A program made the translations under genes and the position numbers. The notes under the pieces are model-generated. The model was not told the origin of the DNA. It made no database searches and was given only the letters and a program-made list of their open reading frames with translations. Shown here piece by piece: positions 17,834-26,138 of a stretch of 35,343 nt of DNA. The DNA comes from Pseudomonas viridiflava (GTDB lineage Bacteria > Pseudomonadota > Gammaproteobacteria > Pseudomonadales > Pseudomonadaceae): assembly GCF_001642795.1 (NCBI RefSeq), contig NZ_LKEH01000021.1, forward strand, positions 48,898-84,240, read 5' to 3'. Numbering within the stretch: position 1 is the first letter of the stretch; every line of letters begins with the position of its first letter.

Positions 17834-17908
17834 GGTAGCTGTGTGCGGGAGACCTTCGGGTCTGCCGGGTATCCATACCGGTTCGCCAACCTGCACACAG
17901 CCGCCACC
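17834..17908 (+). ncRNA. Structured RNA upstream of BRO gene, c4-antisense-like candidate
   Basis: About 75 bases fold into a closed multi-branch structure. The closing stem is nine perfect pairs, GCTGTGTGC (17838-17846) with GCACACAGC (17893-17901), extended by GGT/ACC outside. Inside are arm 1, AGACC-TTCG-GGTCT (17850-17863, a stable tetraloop); arm 2, CCGG(G)TAT/ATACCGG (17865-17881); and an arm 3, GGTT-CGCC-AACC (17880-17891), that competes with arm 2. TCGCCAA in arm 3 is complementary to TTGGCGA (17916-17922) close to the downstream start codon. RNA immediately before a BRO/Ant gene, with complementarity to the translation-initiation region, is the layout of the c4 RNA of phages P1/P7. 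Assignment to that family is inference. Confidence 0.55.
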
Positions 17909-17950
17909 TATTCGTTTGGCGACGGAAAGGTTGCGGAATCGATTTTCATA

Positions 17951-18484
17951 ATGGATTTCTGCCTCATGGATAAAAACCTCAGCCCGCCCCATATCCCCAC
18001 CCTCTTCACCCGCCACAAGGCCCACCTGCACGCCATACGCCTGCAAGATCAGACCTGGTTCTGCGCTCGCGATCTGGGCATTCTCATGGGGATGTTTCTC
18101 GACGAATTCCGGGCACGCAAGCTCGCTCCTGATCAGCGCAAGACCTTGTGGCTGGAACGCTACGGCGAAGCGCAGGAGACGTTGATGGTGAGCGAGTCGG
18201 GGGCTTATGCACTGCTGGTCTACCATCACGCGCCGCACAACGGCCCGTTGCGCGAGTGGCTGGAGCATCACGTTGTGTCGACCTTGCGCGACATGCAGCA
18301 GCCACCTGAATCGCAGCGTCCTACGCTGGGCTTGCTGCAGTGGCCGGGTGTGTCGTTGAGCTTGCTGAACTGGCAGGACGAGTCGTGGATTCGCGTGCGG
18401 GACATGCCGGAGACTCTGTTGGAGCAATCGCGTCAGGGCGGCGGAAAGACGGCTTCTTGGTGGCGACGGTTACGCGCTCTCTGA
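17951..18484 (+). CDS. BRO-N / Ant-like domain protein
   Basis: The 177-aa protein has a BRO-N-like domain at the N terminus: HAIRLQDQTWFCARDLGILMG, then RKLAPDQRKTLWLERYGEAQ and LMVSESGAYALLVYHH, ending PLREWLEHHVVSTLRD. A second, weaker repeat of the same motif (VSLSLLNWQDESWIRVRDMPE) follows. BRO-N domains occur in phage antirepressors and baculovirus DNA-binding proteins. No Ant C-terminal KilA-C domain is seen, so it is short. ATG 17966 is an alternative start; both have poor ribosome-binding sites. The frame is open upstream through the structured RNA from a GTG at 17843, which I regard as RNA, not coding. It may be a domesticated phage gene. Confidence 0.75.
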   Translation: MDFCLMDKNLSPPHIPTLFTRHKAHLHAIRLQDQTWFCARDLGILMGMFLDEFRARKLAPDQRKTLWLERYGEAQETLMVSESGAYALLVYHHAPHNGPLREWLEHHVVSTLRDMQQPPESQRPTLGLLQWPGVSLSLLNWQDESWIRVRDMPETLLEQSRQGGGKTASWWRRLRAL

Positions 18485-18669
18485 GTTGAAAAGCATGAAG
18501 TGATCGCGGTGCTGGGCTCGACGAAAACCACGCATGTTGAGCTCAGCGGATAGATTGCAGTTGAAGCCTTTCAGTCATTCTCGTTCACACCCTGTATCCA
18601 TTCCCCACCTGCCCTCGCTCCTCGAATGACGCACGATAACGCCCCGTCGCTCATATCAAGGAATGATCC
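18485..18669 (+). other. Spacer before comM
   Basis: I see no gene, hairpin or clear promoter in this 185-bp stretch, apart from the comM ribosome-binding site AAGGAA seven bases before its start. Confidence 0.3.
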
Positions 18670-20163
18670 ATGTCGCTGGCCATTGTTCATAGTCGTGCCC
18701 AGGTCGGGGTTGAAGCCCCGGCGGTTACTGTCGAAGCGCATCTGGCCAACGGCCTGCCGACCCTGACACTGGTCGGGTTGCCCGAAGGGGCGGTCAAGGA
18801 GAGTAAAGACCGGGTGCGCAGTGCCATTCTCAATTCCGGGCTGGATTTTCCGGCGCGGCGTATCACCCTTAATCTTGCGCCTGCTGATCTGCCCAAGGAT
18901 GGCGGCCGGTTTGATCTGGCCATTGCGTTGGGTCTGCTGGCGGCCAGCGGGCAGGTGCCGTTGACGGCGTTGCAGGATGTCGAGTGCCTGGGGGAGCTGG
19001 CGCTGTCAGGTGGCATTCGGCCGATCCAGGGTGTGCTGCCCGCAGCGTTGGCAGCGCGTGCGGCGGAGCGAACGTTGATCGTGCCAGCGGTGAATGCCGA
19101 AGAGGCGTGTCTGGCGTCGGGTTTGCGGGTCATTGCAGCGAATCATCTGCTGGAGCTGGTGGCGCACTTCAACGGGCGCACACCGATTGCGCCGTATCAG
19201 TCCAGCGGGTTGCTGCATCAATCCAAGCCTTACCCCGACCTCAGCGAAGTGCAGGGGCAGACGGCTGCCAAGCGTGCATTGGTGGTGGCTGCGGCCGGCG
19301 CGCATAACCTGCTGTTCAGTGGCCCGCCCGGTACAGGGAAGACGCTGCTTGCAAGCCGATTGCCCGGTTTGTTGCCGCCGCTGGATGAGTACGAAGCGCT
19401 GGAAGTGGCGGCGATTCAATCGGTCGCCAGTCAGGTTCCGCTGACCAGTTGGCCGCAACGTCCTTTTCGACAACCGCATCACTCCGCGTCGGGGCCGGCG
19501 CTGGTGGGCGGTGGCAGTCGTCCACAGCCGGGAGAGATCACGCTGGCTCACCACGGCGTTTTGTTTCTGGATGAGTTGCCGGAGTTCGACCGGCGCGTGC
19601 TGGAGGTTTTGCGCGAGCCTCTGGAGTCCGGCCATATCGTGATTTCCCGAGCGCGGGATCGGGTGCGGTTTCCAGCGCGCTTTCAGTTGGTCGCAGCGAT
19701 GAACCCTTGCCCGTGTGGCTATCTGGGTGAGCCGACAGGCCGCTGCCGCTGCTCAACCGAACAGGTACAACGCTACCGCAACAAACTGTCCGGCCCGCTG
19801 CTGGATCGCATTGATCTGCACCTGACGGTTGCGCGCGAAACCACCTCGCTCAATCCCGGCCCGCAGACTGGCGATACTACTGCCAGTGCAGCCGCCATCG
19901 TTGCACAGGCTCGCGACCGACAGAATCGGCGTCAGGGCTGCGCCAATGCATTCCTCGACCTTCCGGCTCTGCGCAAGCATTGCGCGCTGTCGAGTGTCGA
20001 TGAGACATGGCTGGAAACCGCCTGCGAGCGTTTGACCCTGTCACTGCGCTCGGCGCATCGGCTGCTGAAAGTGGCACGGACCCTGGCGGACCTGGAGCAC
20101 GTAGAAGCAATCAATCGCGGTCATCTGGCGGAGGCGCTGCAGTATCGGCCTGTGAATAACTAG
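18670..20163 (+). CDS. comM: ComM/YifB AAA+ ATPase (Mg-chelatase-like)
   Basis: The 497-aa protein is full-length ComM/YifB. An N-terminal Lon-protease-like fold domain (residues 1-170; HLANGLPTLTLVGLPEGAVKE) precedes the AAA+ module with Walker A GPPGTGKT (218-225), Walker B VLFLDEL (297-303) and the cysteine cluster PCPCGYLGEPTGRCRC. The C-terminal Mg-chelatase helical domain follows. ComM is a hexameric helicase that promotes branch migration in natural transformation, but the gene is widespread in non-transformable bacteria too. AAGGAA is seven bases before the ATG. Nothing is truncated despite the accessory genes on both sides. Confidence 0.95.
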   Translation: MSLAIVHSRAQVGVEAPAVTVEAHLANGLPTLTLVGLPEGAVKESKDRVRSAILNSGLDFPARRITLNLAPADLPKDGGRFDLAIALGLLAASGQVPLTALQDVECLGELALSGGIRPIQGVLPAALAARAAERTLIVPAVNAEEACLASGLRVIAANHLLELVAHFNGRTPIAPYQSSGLLHQSKPYPDLSEVQGQTAAKRALVVAAAGAHNLLFSGPPGTGKTLLASRLPGLLPPLDEYEALEVAAIQSVASQVPLTSWPQRPFRQPHHSASGPALVGGGSRPQPGEITLAHHGVLFLDELPEFDRRVLEVLREPLESGHIVISRARDRVRFPARFQLVAAMNPCPCGYLGEPTGRCRCSTEQVQRYRNKLSGPLLDRIDLHLTVARETTSLNPGPQTGDTTASAAAIVAQARDRQNRRQGCANAFLDLPALRKHCALSSVDETWLETACERLTLSLRSAHRLLKVARTLADLEHVEAINRGHLAEALQYRPVNN

Positions 20164-20533
20164 TACAGACAAAATTGAAAGCAGGCCAGTCTCCTGCGCT
20201 TGTCAGTATGTGAGGAATCGGCCGACAGCCAAAACGGATATCTCGGCGATTACGACGCACCGTCGGCCGACAGCCTTCATTTCGATGACAAGCTATGCTT
20301 TACCTGATACTGCTTGATACCGTTTACAGCCGCTTTATGCCAGTGAAAAATCTGCAAGCTGCTCTGATACTGGAATGAGACGACGGCCCGTCTCGTAATG
20401 ACTGATGGCACCCTGGCTACCGTGCCTATAGAATATGGGCGCAATTCTTCATCTTGAGGCACAGGCCTTGTGATGAATCCAATCGTACAGTGCTGCATGT
20501 GAACTCAAAAAATCGTCTATGAAGGATCATACG
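20164..20533. other. AT-richer intergenic island after comM
   Basis: This 370-bp non-coding stretch contains the TCGGCCGACAGCC direct repeats (separate entry), a GAGACG/CGTCTC hairpin at about 20377-20394 and a -10-like TATAGAAT at 20427-20434 that could drive the two genes downstream. A 73-codon minus-strand ORF here has no ribosome-binding site and unnatural composition. Confidence 0.35.
20218..20275. repeat. Pair of 13-bp direct repeats with palindromic core
   Basis: TCGGCCGACAGCC occurs at 20218-20230 and again at 20263-20275, 45 bp apart start to start. The first eight bases, TCGGCCGA, are a perfect palindrome. It lies in the spacer upstream of the two unrecognised genes and could be a regulator binding site or a remnant of insertion. 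Confidence 0.7.
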
Positions 20534-20737
20534 ATGCCGTTGAATAATTTTTTAAGGGCGCTATTCCCCTCCCTTGTCACAATCCCCACCAAAACGTCAA
20601 AGGCTGCCGCTACGAAAGTGGCCCACGATCTTGTTCGCTCCTACGCGTGCGGTAATGTAAATCTTCAACGCGGTCGTTATATGACCTCGGAACAACTTGA
20701 AGCCCGCAAGCGCAGGCTTGCTCAACACTCGTTCTGA
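20534..20737 (+). CDS. Small basic protein of unknown function
   Basis: The 67-aa protein begins MPLNNFLRALFPSL and ends TSEQLEARKRRLAQHSF. It is rich in Lys/Arg with no acidic cluster, and I do not recognise it. The stretch SYACGNVNLQRGRYMTSEQLE is the most structured-looking part and may define a family of small Pseudomonas proteins. An ATG five codons upstream (20519) is in frame, but AAGGA is placed correctly for ATG 20534. It is twelve bases upstream of the next gene and AT-richer than the neighbouring core genes, so the two probably form an acquired operon. Confidence 0.65.
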   Translation: MPLNNFLRALFPSLVTIPTKTSKAAATKVAHDLVRSYACGNVNLQRGRYMTSEQLEARKRRLAQHSF

Positions 20738-20749
20738 GACCGCCATTCC

Positions 20750-21427
20750 GTGACCCATCTATCCTTTCCTGATAAGCAGGGACTGGAGAAGCACTCGCGT
20801 ACCGACGAATTGGTCCGCTTGTTCCAGTTGGCTGAAGAAAAAATCAAGCTCGTTGAAAATCTCAATCAGGAGCTGTCAATTCCTGCCATCAACGAGCTGC
20901 GCTATGCCGGCTATCATATGACCCAGTACCTTTCTGGTCAGGTGGAGGCGGACGCTCAGTTGAGCAAGGCTGAAAACCATTGCAAGCGAGCCATCTACGA
21001 TGCGGTTGAAGCAGGCATTACCCACCAACTTGAACTCATCAAGCTTTTCCAGCATGACTTTCGCAATCTGATCATCACAGAAACGATCAGCCGTTATGCG
21101 GAAATCAAAAAGGAGGTTAAGGCCGCTCGAGATCTTATCCTCACGCCGAGAGATAACTCTAAAGACCGCTCGGAGTACTACGCAGAATGCTCCTCCCACC
21201 TCGAGAACCTGCGCAGAGCGCATGATGAACTCGAGTTCTATCGTGACGATCTACTCAAAAGGCTTCAAAAGACAAATCGGGACGTCTGGATGTATCGAGC
21301 AACCCTTGCCATGCTGCTGATCTGTTCAGGAGCGTTCATTTACAGCGCCCTGCAATATCACCATCCACAAACCCCGACGGTGGCGTCCGCCATTTCACCT
21401 ACTGTGCAACTCGAGTCTGCAGATTAG
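20750..21427 (+). CDS. Helical, C-terminally membrane-anchored protein of unknown function
   Basis: The 225-aa protein starts with GTG at 20750. Residues 1-175 are predicted soluble and almost entirely helical, with EELVRLFQLAEEKIKL-type amphipathic heptads and coiled-coil character at 145-175. One membrane span (about 181-202, ATLAMLLICSGAFIYSAL) near the end is followed by a 23-residue tail, so the bulk should face the cytoplasm. A notable segment is NELRYAGYHMTQYL (Arg51-x4-His56) followed by NHCKRAIYDAVEAG; the Rx4H spacing is seen in HEPN ribonucleases, but the match is too short to assign. No known family recognised. Codon use and AT content differ from core genes. Confidence 0.7.
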   Translation: MTHLSFPDKQGLEKHSRTDELVRLFQLAEEKIKLVENLNQELSIPAINELRYAGYHMTQYLSGQVEADAQLSKAENHCKRAIYDAVEAGITHQLELIKLFQHDFRNLIITETISRYAEIKKEVKAARDLILTPRDNSKDRSEYYAECSSHLENLRRAHDELEFYRDDLLKRLQKTNRDVWMYRATLAMLLICSGAFIYSALQYHHPQTPTVASAISPTVQLESAD

Positions 21428-21454
21428 ATCCTGCGTTCAGCGGTCGAACGAGTA

Positions 21455-21488
21455 CCTAAAAAGAACATGCCAGTGCAGAGCACTGGCA
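21455..21488 (-). terminator. Terminator of the chemoreceptor gene
   Basis: TGCCAGTGC at 21468-21476 and GCACTGGCA at 21480-21488 form a perfect 9-bp stem with a 3-base loop. On the minus strand it is followed by TGTTCTTTTT, placing a good terminator 30 bases past the chemoreceptor stop; on the plus strand it has no T-run. Confidence 0.85.
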
Positions 21489-21517
21489 AGATCACTTCTG
21501 ACTAACGCCCACCCACC

Positions 21518-23494
21518 TCACCGAAACCGATCAACCTCTTTACGCAACTCACCCGCCAGCGAATTCAGCTCTTCAGCGGTAATGGCCAGATTGGAGACCA
21601 CTTCGCGTTGTTCACTGTTGGCCATGGCGATGCTTTGCAGGTTGCTGCTGAGCATGGTGGCGGTGCTGCTTTGCTCTTGAGTGGCTGTGGTGATCGCGGC
21701 GAACTGATGACCGGCGGAGCGGCTCTGTTCGTCGATCTGCGCCAGGGCCGAGGCGACTTTGGCGTTGAGCGACAGGCCTTCCTGCATCAGCACGTTGCCT
21801 TGTTGCATGGTGCTGATGGCGTTTCCGGTTTCCTGCTGGATGCTGGCGATCATGCCGGAGATTTCGTCGGTGGCCTTGCGGGTGCGCGAGGCCAGGCTGC
21901 GGACTTCGTCGGCAACTACGGCGAAACCGCGACCCTGTTCACCGGCGCGTGCAGCCTCGATGGCGGCGTTGAGGGCCAGCAGGTTGGTCTGGTCGGCAAT
22001 CGAGGTGATCACGCCGACGATGCTGCCGATTTCCTGCGAGCGCTGGCCCAGGGTGTCGATCACGGTCGCGGTGCTGCTCAGCGACGTGGCGATCTGTTGC
22101 AGCGACGAGGAGGCTTCATCCATCGAGGTACGACCGATGCGGGTCTGTTGCGCGTTTTCCTGCGCCAGTCGCTCGGTGTTGCCCATGTTGTCGGCAATGT
22201 TCATCGACGTTGCGCTGAACTCTTCAACCGCGCCCGCCATGCTGGTGATCTCGCCGGACTGCTGCTCCATGCCTTCGTAAGCACCACCGGACATACCGGA
22301 CAGTGCGTGGGCACGGGTGCTGACTTCCTGCGCGGCGGTGCGGATGTGCGACACCATCGAGGAAAGCGCTTCGCTCATCTTGTTGAAGCTGCCCGACAAC
22401 TGACCGATTTCGTCGTTGCTGGTGATGTTCAGGCGCACGCTCAAATTACCGGCGCCCAGCTCATCGGCCTGACGGACCAGTTCGGAAAGCGGACGCAGTT
22501 TGCTGCGCAGCAGCCAGATGGCGCTGATGACGGCAATGAGCATGGCCAGCAGACTGCCGATGGCCAGTTGCGTGCCGACGTCCCAGGTCACGGCGCTGAT
22601 TTCGCTGCGGGGCATGCTGGCAATGACGGTCCAGGGGCCGCCTGCGAATGGCTGGCCGACGCTGTAGAAATCTTGAGTGCCGTCATTCCAGAATTGGGCC
22701 TTGCCCGGCTTGCTGGCCAGATCGGCAACCGCTTTGGCAGCGCTTTCAGGCGACTGGATGCCGGCAGGCGGGACGAGCCAGGTGCCTTTGTCGTCCAGCA
22801 GGGCCAACGAACCCGTGGTACCGATGCGGAAGTTTTTCAGGTCATCGAACTGGGTTTTCTGAGCGTCGGTGTAATCGAAACCTACGAACAGCGCGGCGAT
22901 GATCTTGCCGCTGCTGTCACGAACCGGGCTGTACTGGGTCATGTAATAGCGATCAAACAACACCGCCTTGCCCACGTAGCCCTGGCCGGACATCAGACGC
23001 TCGTAGGCAGGTGCCTTGCGATCCAGCAGCGTGCCGATGGCGCGCGTGCCGTCCTGTTTGCTCAGCGAGGTGCTGATACGAATGAAGTCATCGCCGCTGC
23101 GCACGAAGATTGTTGCCACACCGGCCGTCAGCCGACGGAACTCGTCCACTTCGGTGAAGTCATTATTCAGCGCCGTGTCGCGCAGGAACAGGCCGGGCGT
23201 TTGAGTGCCTGCCACGGTGACCGGTTTGTCGGCCTGCAGGGTCAGGCCGACTGCGAAGCGTTTTTCAAACAAGCCGCTTAGACGCTGGGTACTGTCACGC
23301 AGGGTGCTGTGGAAGGTGTTGAGCTGATCGGCGAGCAGTCTTGCTTCACTGGACATGTGCTCTTCACGGATGACCAGATTGGAGGCATCCAGGGATCTCA
23401 ACGCAAAAAGCGTGCTACCACTGATGACAACTGCCAGGATCACTGCCAGGGCGATACCGAGTTGCGTGGCAATCCGGGTGCGGGGCTTGGACAT
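21518..23494 (-). CDS. Methyl-accepting chemotaxis protein with periplasmic Cache domain
   Basis: The 658-aa receptor has one N-terminal membrane span (about 12-33), a large periplasmic sensor of about 270 residues, a second span (about 307-330), a HAMP domain ([20 protein letters not shown]) and a cytoplasmic signalling domain. The hairpin tip, responsible for CheA/CheW contact, reads [20 protein letters not shown] followed by [17 protein letters not shown]. The periplasmic part ([49 protein letters not shown]) is of the Cache_3/Cache_2 fusion type. Ligand unknown; such sensors usually bind small acids or amino acids. No C-terminal CheR pentapeptide is present. GGAG is six bases before the start. 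Confidence 0.95.
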   Translation of the reverse strand: MSKPRTRIATQLGIALAVILAVVISGSTLFALRSLDASNLVIREEHMSSEARLLADQLNTFHSTLRDSTQRLSGLFEKRFAVGLTLQADKPVTVAGTQTPGLFLRDTALNNDFTEVDEFRRLTAGVATIFVRSGDDFIRISTSLSKQDGTRAIGTLLDRKAPAYERLMSGQGYVGKAVLFDRYYMTQYSPVRDSSGKIIAALFVGFDYTDAQKTQFDDLKNFRIGTTGSLALLDDKGTWLVPPAGIQSPESAAKAVADLASKPGKAQFWNDGTQDFYSVGQPFAGGPWTVIASMPRSEISAVTWDVGTQLAIGSLLAMLIAVISAIWLLRSKLRPLSELVRQADELGAGNLSVRLNITSNDEIGQLSGSFNKMSEALSSMVSHIRTAAQEVSTRAHALSGMSGGAYEGMEQQSGEITSMAGAVEEFSATSMNIADNMGNTERLAQENAQQTRIGRTSMDEASSSLQQIATSLSSTATVIDTLGQRSQEIGSIVGVITSIADQTNLLALNAAIEAARAGEQGRGFAVVADEVRSLASRTRKATDEISGMIASIQQETGNAISTMQQGNVLMQEGLSLNAKVASALAQIDEQSRSAGHQFAAITTATQEQSSTATMLSSNLQSIAMANSEQREVVSNLAITAEELNSLAGELRKEVDRFR

Positions 23495-23514
23495 AAAGGC
23501 TCCAGACCGAATGA

Positions 23515-23542
23515 TTATCGCCAGATCCTTGGCTCATCGTTC
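23515..23542 (-). promoter_or_regulatory. Weak candidate FliA (sigma-28) promoter of the chemoreceptor
   Basis: On the minus strand GGCGATAA (23515-23522) matches seven of eight bases of the sigma-28 -10 consensus GCCGATAA. The -35 region is poor. Transcription would begin about 14 bases before the start codon, giving an unusually short leader. Confidence 0.25.
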
Positions 23543-23565
23543 AGCAAACGTTAGTTAGGTGTTGT

Positions 23566-23584
23566 ACCGTTTTGAACAAACGGT
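23566..23584. promoter_or_regulatory. Inverted repeat between chemoreceptor and LysR genes
   Basis: ACCGTTT and AAACGGT form a perfect 7-bp palindrome with a 5-base spacer. It lies between the chemoreceptor start and the stop of the LysR gene. It could be an operator for the chemoreceptor or a weak terminator for the LysR transcript; there is no long T-run. Confidence 0.35.
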
Positions 23585-23675
23585 TCTTAGGCAATGCTTC
23601 GGCCAACAAGATCGATACTTGAGTCTCTTGCGCGGGCATTAGTAAAGATGGCATTTTCGCACTATGCGAGGCGCA

Positions 23676-24596
23676 TTAGTGCAAAATTTCAACTAAGGGC
23701 AGTTTCATCGCCTGAACTTCGGCCTGCAGAAAGTCGCTCAACCGCCGCAACCGCTCTACGCCGGGCCTCGTACGCGGCCAGACCAGATAGTAATTTTCGC
23801 CACTCGCCACCGCCGTGCGCCACGGCAGACTCAATCTGGCCTGCGCAACGTCTTCCGCGACCATCAACAGATCGCCCATTGACACCCCGTAGCCGCGTGC
23901 CGCTGCAATCATCCCCAGCTCAAGCGTGTCGAACACCTGACCGCCCTTGAGCGAAACCTTGTCTGCCAGCCCCATTCGGTTAAGCCAGGTGCGCCAGTCA
24001 CGCCGATCCGGCGTCGGGTGCAGCAACTCGGCGTTGGCCAGTCGCTCGACGTTCCACGGCGGGTCCTGCAACAAGGTCGGCGCGCCGACCGGGATCAGCC
24101 ATTCCGGGAATAGTAGGGTGGCCTCCCAGTCCGCCGGAAAGTGACCATGGCTGAGCAGGATCGCGCAGTCGAACGGCTCCTGCGCAAAGTCCACGGCATC
24201 GATGTCCATCCAGGCGCTGGTCAACTGCACCTCATTGCCAGCCTGCAGATGACGAAAGCGACTGAGCCGCGCCAACAGCCAACGCATGGTCAGGGTCGAC
24301 GGCGCCTTCATGCGCAGAATGCCCTCTTCCGTCTGCAGGGTGCTGCATGCCCGTTCCAGAGCCAGAAAGCCGTCCCGCACGCCCGGCAACAGCGCCCTCG
24401 CCGACTCGGTCAGTTGCAGGTTGCGCCCGTTGCGCTGAAACAATCGGCAGGCAAAGTGCTCTTCCAGCGTGCGGATGTGCCGGCTGACGGCACTCTGGGT
24501 AATGGACAATTCTTCCGCAGCACGGGTGAACGAGGTGTGCCGGGCCGCAGCTTCGAATGCACGCAGCGCATAAAGAGGAGGGAGACGACGAGACAT
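23676..24596 (-). CDS. LysR-family regulator (GcvA-like)
   Basis: The 306-aa protein has the LysR winged helix-turn-helix at the N terminus (LYALRAFEAAARHTSFTRAA, then ELSITQSAVSRHIRTLEEHF) and a periplasmic-binding-like effector domain behind it. MSRRLPPLYALRAFEA is typical of the GcvA/AmpR-type subgroup. The frame extends ten codons upstream, but AAGGA lies eight bases before ATG 24596. It is divergent from the MATE transporter gene with a 156-bp spacer, so it is a natural candidate regulator of that pump; the effector is unknown. Confidence 0.92.
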   Translation of the reverse strand: MSRRLPPLYALRAFEAAARHTSFTRAAEELSITQSAVSRHIRTLEEHFACRLFQRNGRNLQLTESARALLPGVRDGFLALERACSTLQTEEGILRMKAPSTLTMRWLLARLSRFRHLQAGNEVQLTSAWMDIDAVDFAQEPFDCAILLSHGHFPADWEATLLFPEWLIPVGAPTLLQDPPWNVERLANAELLHPTPDRRDWRTWLNRMGLADKVSLKGGQVFDTLELGMIAAARGYGVSMGDLLMVAEDVAQARLSLPWRTAVASGENYYLVWPRTRPGVERLRRLSDFLQAEVQAMKLPLVEILH

Positions 24597-24752
24597 GCAG
24601 GCTTTCCTTATCGACCAGGCAGCCACTGTACTGTAAATACGCTCGCATGAGTTTTAGTCATGCTGAGCATCGGATTTATCGCTTTGTGCTTTTGACCTCG
24701 AATGCCGACAATAAGCGGGTCATCAGTCCTTCCGCCGTAGAGCATCGTTACC

Positions 24753-26135
24753 ATGCAACAGCCCGCCCTCAAAGAACTCTGGATCATCCTGCGCCTGGCC
24801 GGGCCGCTGATCGCCTCGCAGATGGCGCACATGCTGATGGTGTTCACCGACACGGTGATGATGGGCAAGATCGGTCCTGAAGCCTTGGCTGGCGGCGGTC
24901 TCGGCGCGGCCACTTATAACTTCATCTCGTTTTTCTGTGTGGGTGTGATGGCGGCTGTCGGCACGCTGGTTTCCATTCGCCACGGCGCAGGTGACAGCGA
25001 AGGCGCGGCCCGATTGACGCAGGCCGGACTTTGGCTGGCCTGGGGCATGGCGTTGGTAGCGGCGCTGATTCTGTGGAATCTGGAACCCATCCTGCTGCAA
25101 TTCGGCCAGGCTGAAGCCAACGTGCACATGGCCGCTCAATTCTTGATCACCCTGCCGCTGGCCCTGCCCGGACTGCTCAGCTTCATGGCCCTGCGCGGCT
25201 TCACCAGCGCGCTCGGTCGGGTGCGGCCGGTGATGACCATCAGCCTGATCGGGGCCGTCGCCAATTACCTGCTCAACTACGTGCTGATCCATCAATGGTT
25301 CGGCCTGCCCAATCTGGGCCTGATGGGCATCGGACTGGTCACGGCCATCGTGACCAACTGCATGGCGCTTGCGCTGGCGTTGCACATCGGTCGGCATCCG
25401 GCCTACGCGGCGTATCCGATTCGCAAAGGGCTATCGAAGCTCTCACGCAGCCATCTGGCCGAGTTGTGGCGTCTGGGCCTGCCGATTGGCGGCACCTACG
25501 CCGTTGAAGTCGGGCTGTTCACCTTTGCTGCGTTCTGCATGGGCGCGATGGGCAGCACCCAGATGGCGGCGCACCAGATCGCGCTGCAGACGGTGTCCAT
25601 GGCCTTCATGGTGCCGGTCGGCATTTCCTACGCTGTGACCATGCGCATCGGCCAGCATTACGGCGCGGGCAACATGCTCATGGCCCGAACCGCAGGGCGT
25701 CTCGGGATCGGTTTCGGCGGCACGGTGATGCTCTTGTTCGGCCTGCTGTTCTGGCTGGCACCGCATCAGATCATCGGGCTGTTTCTGGACATCGACGACC
25801 CGGCGTTCGCTGACATTGTGGTCATGGCCGTGCATTTGCTCGCCATCGCGGCCTGGTTCGAATTCTTTGACGGTACCCAGACCATTGCGATGGGCGCGAT
25901 TCGCGGGCTCAAGGATGCACGCACGACCTTCCTGGTCGGCCTGCTCTGCTATTGGCTGATTGCGGCGCCTGCCGCGTGGCTCTTGGGTTTTTCCGCCAAC
26001 GGCGGGGCTCCGGGCGTGTGGTGGGGGCTGGCGCTGGGCCTGCTCTGCTCGGCCGTGGCACTCACCGGCGCGTTCGAATGGAAAACCGCAAGACTGCTGC
26101 GCAAGCACCCGGTCGGCGAGACCGTGATGGGCTGA
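24753..26135 (+). CDS. MATE-family multidrug efflux transporter
   Basis: The 460-aa inner-membrane protein is a MATE (NorM-type) exporter with twelve expected spans in two homologous halves. The first half opens AGPLIASQMAHMLMVFTDTVM and the second opens GLPIGGTYAVEVGLFTFAAF, the two halves of the MATE signature. Proteins of this group (PmpM in P. aeruginosa) expel cationic dyes and fluoroquinolones using H+ or Na+. It converges with the GGDEF-EAL gene with three bases between the stops. Confidence 0.93.
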   Translation: MQQPALKELWIILRLAGPLIASQMAHMLMVFTDTVMMGKIGPEALAGGGLGAATYNFISFFCVGVMAAVGTLVSIRHGAGDSEGAARLTQAGLWLAWGMALVAALILWNLEPILLQFGQAEANVHMAAQFLITLPLALPGLLSFMALRGFTSALGRVRPVMTISLIGAVANYLLNYVLIHQWFGLPNLGLMGIGLVTAIVTNCMALALALHIGRHPAYAAYPIRKGLSKLSRSHLAELWRLGLPIGGTYAVEVGLFTFAAFCMGAMGSTQMAAHQIALQTVSMAFMVPVGISYAVTMRIGQHYGAGNMLMARTAGRLGIGFGGTVMLLFGLLFWLAPHQIIGLFLDIDDPAFADIVVMAVHLLAIAAWFEFFDGTQTIAMGAIRGLKDARTTFLVGLLCYWLIAAPAAWLLGFSANGGAPGVWWGLALGLLCSAVALTGAFEWKTARLLRKHPVGETVMG

Positions 26136-26138
26136 CGC

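Noticed and set aside
17834..17908. tRNA-like cloverleaf
   Set aside because: Three arms on a 9-bp stem suggest a tRNA at first sight, but there is no 7-base anticodon loop, no T-arm consensus and no discriminator/CCA arrangement; arms 2 and 3 share bases.
20277..20498. 73-codon minus-strand ORF after comM
   Set aside because: No ribosome-binding site and composition unlike a protein; it overlaps the likely promoter of the orphan cassette.
21608..23281. 557-codon ORF antisense to the chemoreceptor
   Set aside because: Shadow of the receptor's regular codon usage; no domain or start signal.
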